NCBI RefSeq assembly: GCF_000612585.1
Contig: NZ_JFCA01000066.1
Span: 1 to 35,856, forward strand
From: Pseudomonas sp. CHM02
GTDB taxonomy: Bacteria; Pseudomonadota; Gammaproteobacteria; Pseudomonadales; Pseudomonadaceae
DNA: 35,856 bases
Direction of reading: 5' to 3'
The position numbers were made by a program, and so were the translations under genes. Below, piece by piece: positions 30,641 through 35,856 of the stretch. Every line of letters starts with the position of its first letter. The stretch's first letter is position 1. The notes under the pieces are model-generated. The model saw only the letters and a list, made by a program, of their open reading frames with translations. It searched no databases and was not told where the DNA came from.

Positions 30641-31138
30641 ATGCTGGTTAACAACAACACCCAAGCGGTGTCGACCGTTCAACAGATCAAACGGCCCGAC
30701 ATGGACCCCGCCAACGCCGCCGCCAGCGCGCTGTACAGCGGTGCCCTGCAGGCCGCGCAGCAAAGCGTGACCGTGCCGGCCGCGCAGAAGGAACTGGACA
30801 AGGCCGCCGACCGCATCGACGAAGCCTTCGCCAAGACCCGTGTGCAGTTGCAGACCACCGCGTCGACCAGCGATGTGCCGGCGACCAGCGCCACCTCCGG
30901 CGCCCGCTCGGAGTTCGCCGACTACATGAGCAAGTCCCCGGCCGAGCGCATCCGTGAGCAATTGCTCAAGGAGCAGGGTTTGACCGAAGCGGACGTGCAG
31001 AACATGTCCCAGGAAAAACAGGATGCCATCTCCAAGCAAGTGGCCGAGCGCTTGAAGCAGCAACAAGAGCAGCAAGTAGCGGCGAAAACCGCAGACCCGC
31101 AGGCGCAGACAGTAAAAGAAACCCTGGCCGCGATCTGA
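30641..31138 (+). CDS. Hypothetical helical protein (165 aa)
   Basis: Not recognised. It has no signal peptide or membrane segment. The sequence is Ala/Gln/Lys-rich: an N-terminal segment MLVNNNTQAVSTVQQIKRP, helical stretches (about 22-70), a Ser/Thr-rich linker (about 73-88) and a charged C-terminal helix with KQQQEQQ that may form a coiled coil. AGGTGA precedes the ATG. It is a single gene between the MFS gene and a REPIN. The regular codon use and good ribosome binding site support a real gene. Confidence 0.75.
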   Translation: MLVNNNTQAVSTVQQIKRPDMDPANAAASALYSGALQAAQQSVTVPAAQKELDKAADRIDEAFAKTRVQLQTTASTSDVPATSATSGARSEFADYMSKSPAERIREQLLKEQGLTEADVQNMSQEKQDAISKQVAERLKQQQEQQVAAKTADPQAQTVKETLAAI

Positions 31139-31154
31139 CAGGCCCCCTGATCAA

Positions 31155-31244
31155 CTGTAGGAGCCGGCTTGCCGGCGATGCAGGCGCCTCGGTAGTTCTG
31201 ACGTACCGAGGTGATGCTATCGCCGGCAAGCCGGCTCCCACAGG
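31155..31244. repeat. REPIN (GCCGGC type) with extended interior stem
   Basis: The head GTAGGAGCCGGCTTGCCGGC and its inverse enclose arms CCTCGGTA and TACCGAGG. Read in reverse, its interior is nearly the same as that of the REPIN at 23774-23865. It ends 8 bp before the stop codon of the chemoreceptor gene (31252-31254). Confidence 0.92.
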
Positions 31245-31251
31245 GTTGGGG

Positions 31252-32571
31252 TTATTGCAGTTGCAGCGTCGAGTTGAACTGCCCGATCGCATCCACCACG
31301 TGCCGTGACCCTTCCTGAATTTCCAGGATCACCTGCCCCGCTTCATTCGCCAGTTCCACCCCCAGCCCCGTGCGGCTCAAGCTCGACTGCATGCTCGACA
31401 CCGCGCTCACCGACAAGTCGTGGTTCTTGCGCACCACATCGACAATTTCCACCGTTGCCTGGCTGGTCCGTGCCGCAAGGCTGCGCACTTCGTCAGCCAC
31501 CACCGCAAAACCGCGCCCATGTTCACCGGCTCGCGCCGCTTCGATGGCGGCATTGAGCGCGAGCATATTGGTCTGTTCGGCAATGCTGCGGATGGTCTGC
31601 ACGATGGCGCCGATGATGTCCGACTGCTTGCTCACCGCGTCGATGCTCTCGGCCGCCTGATTCAGGTCGTGGGAGATTTCTTCGATGATCTGCACGGTTT
31701 GCTGCACCACTTCCGAGCCCTTGCGGGCGCAGGCGTCGTTTTGTACCGAGGTGGCGTGGGCCGAGTCAGCGGCGGTGCGCAGGGTGGTGACCTGCTCGGT
31801 GATGTCGCTGGCGAACTTCACCACTTTGTACAGGCGGCCATTGGTGTCGAAGATCGGGTTGTAGGAGGCTTCCAGGAACAGCGTCTTGCCGTATTTGTTT
31901 TTGCGCTCGAAGCGGTGCGAGTGGTACTCACCGCGGTTGAGGGACGCCCAGAACGCCTTGTAGGTCGGCGAATCCACTTCGCTGCGGTGGCAGAACATGC
32001 TGTGGTGCTGACCAACGATCTCATCCAGGGAGTACTGCACGGTTTTCAGGAAGTTGTCGTTGGCATTGAGGATCTGGCCTTGGGGCGTGAATTGAATCAC
32101 CGCCATGGAACGGCCAATGGCGTCGATCAGGCTCTGGTTTTCATGCTCGTGGTGGACCCGTGCGGTGATGTCCGACGCGACTTTGATCACGCTCTGCACG
32201 TGATTGTCTTTGTCCAGCACCGGCATGTAGCTGGCTTCGAGCCAGACCTCCTGCCCATGCTTGTTCAAGCGCATGAACGTGCCACTGAGGGCCTCGCCCC
32301 GCGCCAGGTCGCGCCACAACTTGGCGTAGGCGTCGGTATGGGTGTAGGCCTCGTCGCAGAAAAGGCGGTGATGCTTGCCGCGAATCTCCTCGGCGCTGTA
32401 GCCCATGGTTTTGCAGAAGTTCTCGTTGGCGTCGAGGATCACGCCACTGGGGTCGAACTCGATCATGGCCATGGAGCGGCTGATAGCAGCCAGTTTGGCG
32501 TTGGATTCGGTGAGTGCGCAGGCGAAACGTTCGATTTCTTGCAGGTCGGATTTGTGATGGCGGTTGAACAT
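31252..32571 (-). CDS. Soluble PAS-PAS chemoreceptor, BdlA-like (439 aa)
   Basis: No transmembrane segment. Two PAS domains (about 30-140, SMAMIEFDPSGVILDANENF; about 155-262, SMAVIQFTPQGQILNANDNF) lead into a short methyl-accepting domain with the signalling tip EQTNMLALNAAIEAARAGEH (about 330-350). The two PAS domains are clearly duplicates. The layout is that of BdlA, the Pseudomonas aeruginosa biofilm dispersal protein (PAS-PAS-TarH, about 417 aa), and of cytoplasmic aerotaxis-like receptors; a redox or haem/FAD ligand is possible. The C-terminal signalling helix is short. The start at 32571 has GGTGA upstream. Confidence 0.9.
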   Translation of the reverse strand: MFNRHHKSDLQEIERFACALTESNAKLAAISRSMAMIEFDPSGVILDANENFCKTMGYSAEEIRGKHHRLFCDEAYTHTDAYAKLWRDLARGEALSGTFMRLNKHGQEVWLEASYMPVLDKDNHVQSVIKVASDITARVHHEHENQSLIDAIGRSMAVIQFTPQGQILNANDNFLKTVQYSLDEIVGQHHSMFCHRSEVDSPTYKAFWASLNRGEYHSHRFERKNKYGKTLFLEASYNPIFDTNGRLYKVVKFASDITEQVTTLRTAADSAHATSVQNDACARKGSEVVQQTVQIIEEISHDLNQAAESIDAVSKQSDIIGAIVQTIRSIAEQTNMLALNAAIEAARAGEHGRGFAVVADEVRSLAARTSQATVEIVDVVRKNHDLSVSAVSSMQSSLSRTGLGVELANEAGQVILEIQEGSRHVVDAIGQFNSTLQLQ

Positions 32572-32739
32572 GGTCAGATCACCCTTGATTTCCGGCGCCT
32601 GGGAGGCGCATTCCATTCATTTTTTTGGATATTGCTGGCACACCTTCATGGGGAAATAACCATCCGAATCGCTTTATATGCCAAGCGTCATCAACGGTTC
32701 CTGATCAGCATAGACAGGGCTTGGCGCTATGCAAGGCCA

Positions 32740-33609
32740 CTAATCCGCCAGCATTTTTAACAATGCGCTGGTGGCGGCTGTCGGTGCATGGGCGGGCGAA
32801 CCGACCAAGGCAAACTCGCGGTGCAGCGGCACCGTCAACGGCATCACGCGCAGGCCACTGCGCTGCGCTGGCAAGGCCATCTCCGGCACCAGCGTGACGC
32901 CGACGCCTTCGCGCACCAGGCTGAAGGCGCTGTTCCATTCACGCACTTCCACGCGGATATCGCGCAATGCCAGGCCCGCCGCTGCGCCCAGGCTGCGGGC
33001 ATTGGCGGTGCACCCTCCGGTGGCGAGCACGAAGGGTTGTTCGAGCAGTTCCTCAAGCGACACGCTGGCATCCGCCGGGCGTTGTGCCAACGCATGGCCC
33101 GTCGGCAGCACGGCCATCCAGAAGTCACGCCCCAACACCGTGGCATTGCGTTCGGGCTTGGGGTTGAGCACCACGCCCAGGTCGATCAGGCCAGCTTCAA
33201 GCAGGGTCAGCACTTCGTTGTCGGTCACATCCAGGGTGGTGACGTCTATGCCGGGATACAACTGCCGGAAACGCTGCAACAACGGCGTCAGAAAGGTCGC
33301 CAGCACCATGGGGAAACTGGCGATGCGAATCGTCCCACGCAGCATAGGGCGGGCTTCGTCCACGGTGCTGCGAATCGCCTGCAAGGCCCCGAGCATCACC
33401 CGCGCCTGCTCGATCACACTCAGCCCCAGGGCGGTGGGCAAGGTCTTGCGCGGTTCACGGGTAAACAGTTGCGCACCCAGCGTCGCTTCCATGCCGGCCA
33501 TGGCCTGGCTGGCGGCAGACTGGGTCATACCCACGCGCTCGGCGGCGGCGGTGATACTGCCGTGATCGGCCACGGCGACCAGCAAGCGCCAGTGCATCAG
33601 GTTCATCAT
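32740..33609 (-). CDS. LysR family regulator (289 aa)
   Basis: Helix-turn-helix at about 1-60 (LVAVADHGSITAAAERVGMT, QSAASQAMAGMEATLGAQL), substrate-binding domain about 90-285 (IRIASFPMVLATFLTPLLQ). The start at 33609 (MMNLMHWRL) has AAGGAC about 10 bases upstream; the next ATG at 33606 is also possible, and one at 33666 would overlap promoter sequence. Divergent from the glutathione S-transferase gene at 33706, its probable target. The ligand is unknown. Confidence 0.91.
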   Translation of the reverse strand: MMNLMHWRLLVAVADHGSITAAAERVGMTQSAASQAMAGMEATLGAQLFTREPRKTLPTALGLSVIEQARVMLGALQAIRSTVDEARPMLRGTIRIASFPMVLATFLTPLLQRFRQLYPGIDVTTLDVTDNEVLTLLEAGLIDLGVVLNPKPERNATVLGRDFWMAVLPTGHALAQRPADASVSLEELLEQPFVLATGGCTANARSLGAAAGLALRDIRVEVREWNSAFSLVREGVGVTLVPEMALPAQRSGLRVMPLTVPLHREFALVGSPAHAPTAATSALLKMLAD

Positions 33610-33705
33610 GGCAGTAGCTGTCCTTATGGCAGGGGTCTGAACGTTTAATTTTACGCAAGGTGCCATGCCCGCGAGACTGGCGCAAATTCAACGGAGCTGC
33701 CCCAG

Positions 33706-34308
33706 ATGAAACTGTACTACTTCCCCCATGCCTGTTCCCTCGCCCCCCATATCGTACTGCGCGAATTGGCGCTGCCGTTCGACCTGGTACTGGTCGACAA
33801 CCAGGCCAAGACCACCGCCGATGGCGAGGACTTCCTGAAGGTCAACCCCAAGGGCTACGTCGCCGCGCTGAAACTGGACAACGGCCAGGTGCTGACCGAA
33901 GCCAGCGCGATCCTGCAATACCTGGCCGACCTGAAACCCGCCGCCGGCCTGGCCCCGGCCAATGGCAGCTGGGAGCGCGTGCGTTTGCAGGAATGGCTGA
34001 ACTTTATCGCCACCGAAGTTCACGGCGGGTTGGCGGTGTTCTTCAACGGCGCCGTCCAGGGCGAGGTGAAAGCCTCCTTCCTGGCCACGCTGTTCAAGCG
34101 TTTCACGGTGCTGGTGCAAACCCTGGAGCGTCAGGACTACCTGTTGGGCTCGCAGTACTCGGTGGCGGATGCGTACCTGTTCGTGGTGCTGCGCTGGGCG
34201 ACATTTCACGATATCAATCTGGGCAAATGGCCGGCGCTGGCGGCGTTTCAACAGCGGGTGGGCGAACGGCCTGCGGTGATTGCCGCCCTGGCCGCCGAGA
34301 CGCCATAA
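33706..34308 (+). CDS. Glutathione S-transferase, beta-class-like (200 aa)
   Basis: MKLYYFPHACSLAPHIVLRE is the beta-class GST N-terminus, with the catalytic Cys10. NPKGYVAALKLDNGQVLTEA has the cis-Pro-like turn and the glutathione-binding EA(S) segment (about 47-67). The C-terminal helical domain ends with the N-capping motif YSVADAYLFVVLRW. GGAG precedes the ATG. Divergent from a LysR gene. A REPIN follows the stop within about 10 bp. Beta-class GSTs detoxify electrophiles and bind antibiotics; the substrate here is unknown. Confidence 0.92.
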   Translation: MKLYYFPHACSLAPHIVLRELALPFDLVLVDNQAKTTADGEDFLKVNPKGYVAALKLDNGQVLTEASAILQYLADLKPAAGLAPANGSWERVRLQEWLNFIATEVHGGLAVFFNGAVQGEVKASFLATLFKRFTVLVQTLERQDYLLGSQYSVADAYLFVVLRWATFHDINLGKWPALAAFQQRVGERPAVIAALAAETP

Positions 34309-34315
34309 GCCCACC

Positions 34316-34377
34316 TGAGCTGGCTTGCCGGCGATGGCGCCCTCAAGGGCCTCATCGCCGGCAAGCCGGCTCCTACA
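34316..34377. repeat. Compact REPIN (GCCGGC type) that ends one gene
   Basis: GAGCTGGCTTGCCGGCGATG begins near 34317 and is mirrored by a REP ending in TCCTACA at 34371-34377. The interior is only about 20 bases (GCCCTcaAGGGC). The left head has a T where the right head has the pairing base for C. The stop codon of the lyase-like gene (34373-34375) lies in its right end. Confidence 0.9.
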
Positions 34378-35761
34378 AGGGGAAAGGGGTGGATGCGAGG
34401 AGGGTGGCGAGCGCCAGTACGTCCACCGAACCGGAGCGATCCTGATCCAGATGCGCCACCTGGCTGCGCACCGCTTCATGGATCCGTCGAACGCCCTGCC
34501 CCAAGCGCAACTCGCCGCGCAGATCCACGGCCTGCGCGGCAACGATCAGCTCGATGCTGGCCAGCCACAACACCCGCTCGGTCAACCGGCGGGTTTTGTC
34601 GACCACGGCCAAGGCCTGACCTGCGTAGTCTTCAACGCGATCCGCCACCGGCACGCTCACCGCTGGCAAGGGGTTGGCCAGATGGCCGATTTCCGCCACC
34701 AATGCCGAACTGGTGCGCTGCAACGCCGCCATGCCGACATGACCGGGCCGTGTGATCAGGAATCGCGGCAAATCGCTGGAGGCCGGCGACAGCAACTTGG
34801 CAATGCGTTCGGCGCTGCACGCAGCCACTCGACTCAACGCCAGGCCCAGTCCCTCAGCGGCCAGCGCCAAGTGCGTGCTGTCGAAGTTCGCCGTGGCCAG
34901 CACCAGCGCCGCTTCACTGATCAACGCCGGGTTATCGGCACCGCTGCGCAGTTCCAATTCAACCATTTCATGCAGGTAGTGCAGCGCCTGCTGCGCCGCG
35001 CCCTGGACCACCGTGGCACAGCGAAAGCTCAAGGGGTCTTGCAGGCGACGCGGGCTGTCCGCCAGCTCGCCCCCCGCCAGCAACTGCAGCAACGCCGCCG
35101 ACTGCTCGGTTTGCCCCGCTGCCGGCCGCAGGCGTGAGGCCCACGGCTGGAACGGACTGAGGTTGGCCCGGTAGCCTTCGCACGACAAGGCCAACGCCGC
35201 CAGCAAAGCCTCCAGTGCTCGCTGCGCCTCAGCCACCAGCAACGCGCCCAGCCCGACACTGGCGGCATTCGCAGAGACCAGCGCCAAGCCATCTTTGCCG
35301 GTCAGCTGCACCGACAGCGCCAGGCTCAGGTGTGCCAGCGGCGCCAGGTCGCTCTCGCCCAGCGAGCCAAGCAGCGGCACATCGGGCTCCGCGCCCGAAT
35401 TGAGCAACGCCAGCAATGCATCCGCCGCACCCGGTGAAATACCCGAACGCCCCTGGACCAGACCGGCCAGACGTGCCGCCGTGATGGCGCGCAACTCCTG
35501 GCGATTGGCCAAACGCCCAACCCCGACCGCACGCCCCAACGGAATGCTCGCCTGCACGGGCGCCACCGCAGTATCCACCGCGGCGCCAAGGCCGGTGTTC
35601 ACGCCATAAATCGGTGTACCTTCAGCCGCCAGTTTCACCAGCAACCGGTGGCCGTCATCGATACGCTGGCGTGCCTGCGCGGTGAAATCCGCCGGAATGT
35701 CCTGGCGGGCAATCGCGAGCAAATCGTCGAGTGCCAAGCCTTGGGGATCAAGGTGAATCAT
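34373..35761 (-). CDS. Histidine/aromatic ammonia-lyase-like protein lacking the MIO triad (462 aa)
   Basis: The fold of HAL/PAL enzymes is clear: IYGVNTGLG (Tyr52), GSLG-x-SDLAPLAHLSLAL (132-149), KDGLAL, QDPLSFRC, ADNPALI, ANFDSTHLALAAE and VEDY. In active lyases GSVGASGDLAPLAH supplies Ala-Ser-Gly, which cyclises to the MIO cofactor. Here the segment reads GSLGESDLAPLAH, one residue shorter and without Ala-Ser-Gly. The conserved SH before the second loop is GR, the NG after GLAL is SA, and the Tyr of QDPYS is Leu. It is thus probably not an MIO ammonia-lyase. ATG overlaps the stop of the upstream gene (ATGA); its own stop is in a REPIN. Confidence 0.88.
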   Translation of the reverse strand: MIHLDPQGLALDDLLAIARQDIPADFTAQARQRIDDGHRLLVKLAAEGTPIYGVNTGLGAAVDTAVAPVQASIPLGRAVGVGRLANRQELRAITAARLAGLVQGRSGISPGAADALLALLNSGAEPDVPLLGSLGESDLAPLAHLSLALSVQLTGKDGLALVSANAASVGLGALLVAEAQRALEALLAALALSCEGYRANLSPFQPWASRLRPAAGQTEQSAALLQLLAGGELADSPRRLQDPLSFRCATVVQGAAQQALHYLHEMVELELRSGADNPALISEAALVLATANFDSTHLALAAEGLGLALSRVAACSAERIAKLLSPASSDLPRFLITRPGHVGMAALQRTSSALVAEIGHLANPLPAVSVPVADRVEDYAGQALAVVDKTRRLTERVLWLASIELIVAAQAVDLRGELRLGQGVRRIHEAVRSQVAHLDQDRSGSVDVLALATLLASTPFPL

Positions 35762-35856
35762 GCCCAGCGCAGCCGCTGGCCAAGCCCCAGGTGCCTGGCC
35801 TTTTCCAGCAGTGCATGGCCCAGCGCGATATCGCTGAGGCTCAAGCCACGGTGCCA
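35758..35856 (-). CDS. Ornithine cyclodeaminase / mu-crystallin family protein, C-terminal end only
   Basis: Only the last 32 residues are in the window, reading HRGLSLSDIALGHALLEKA and ending GLGQRLRWA. The pattern G-L-x-L-x-D-I/L-A followed by a helix and GLGQRL is the usual C-terminus of ornithine-cyclodeaminase-family NAD(H) enzymes. Its TGA overlaps the ATG of the lyase-like gene by 4 bp (ATGA), so the two are translated together. The family includes cyclodeaminases, alanine dehydrogenases and imine reductases; this fragment cannot tell which. Confidence 0.65.
   Translation of the reverse strand, partial: WHRGLSLSDIALGHALLEKARHLGLGQRLRWA

Noticed and set aside
31420..32760. 446-codon open frame antisense to the PAS-PAS chemoreceptor.
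   Set aside because: Same reason; the chemoreceptor frame shows clear PAS and signalling motifs.

Overview
The window reads as chromosomal DNA of a fluorescent pseudomonad, most likely of the Pseudomonas fluorescens group. This is judged from the GC-rich coding style, typical Pseudomonas REP/REPIN repeats (cores GGAGCCGGCTTGCCGGCGAT and GGAGCTGGCTTGCCTGCGAT), and gene families such as AlaC, the GntT-GntK-GntR gluconate genes, PxpABC, a BdlA-like receptor and a DUF6124 relic. I see no rRNA, tRNA, insertion sequence, prophage or CRISPR array.

Left part (1-9.8 kb): a conserved hypothetical gene, secreted glycerophosphodiesterase GlpQ followed directly by an AraC-type regulator, a convergent sterol-desaturase-family membrane protein, a small periplasmic PepSY protein behind a PmrA-like tandem box, a soluble GAF histidine kinase, a chemoreceptor, a ZntB/CorA-like transporter and a Pit phosphate transporter. 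Two Pho-box-like direct repeats lie between the chemoreceptor and zntB.

Middle part (9.8-18.6 kb): the pxpA-pxpB-pxpC 5-oxoprolinase operon with a divergent LysR gene, then a block of LysR regulators paired head-to-head with short-chain dehydrogenases or a PACE-type efflux gene. The PACE gene runs about 100 bp antisense into its neighbour.

18.6-22.4 kb: a four-gene operon (NTF2-like, DGPF/YCII, SRPBCC, ECF sigma with TPR-like tail) of the ECF42 type. Upstream is a promoter matching the published ECF42 consensus, so autoregulation is expected. A GNAT gene and a GyrI-like effector-binding protein follow, facing each other across a 15-bp perfect inverted repeat.

22.4-27.7 kb: alanine aminotransferase AlaC with a perfect Lrp consensus upstream, and gluconate uptake and phosphorylation (gntT, gntK) divergent from the LacI-type repressor gene gntR. 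Three copies of the GntR operator core lie before gntT, gntK and gntR. Then comes a decayed DUF6124 gene.

27.7-35.9 kb: a glutathione S-transferase / uronate-dehydrogenase-like / MFS operon, a hypothetical helical protein, a soluble PAS-PAS chemoreceptor, a LysR-GST divergent pair, and at the right edge an ornithine-cyclodeaminase-family gene (C-terminus only) translationally coupled to a histidine-ammonia-lyase-like gene. That last protein lacks the Ala-Ser-Gly triad that builds the MIO cofactor, which makes it the most unusual protein here. REPINs sit mostly at gene ends; one supplies the stop codon of the lyase-like gene and another touches the ribosome binding site of a LysR gene.
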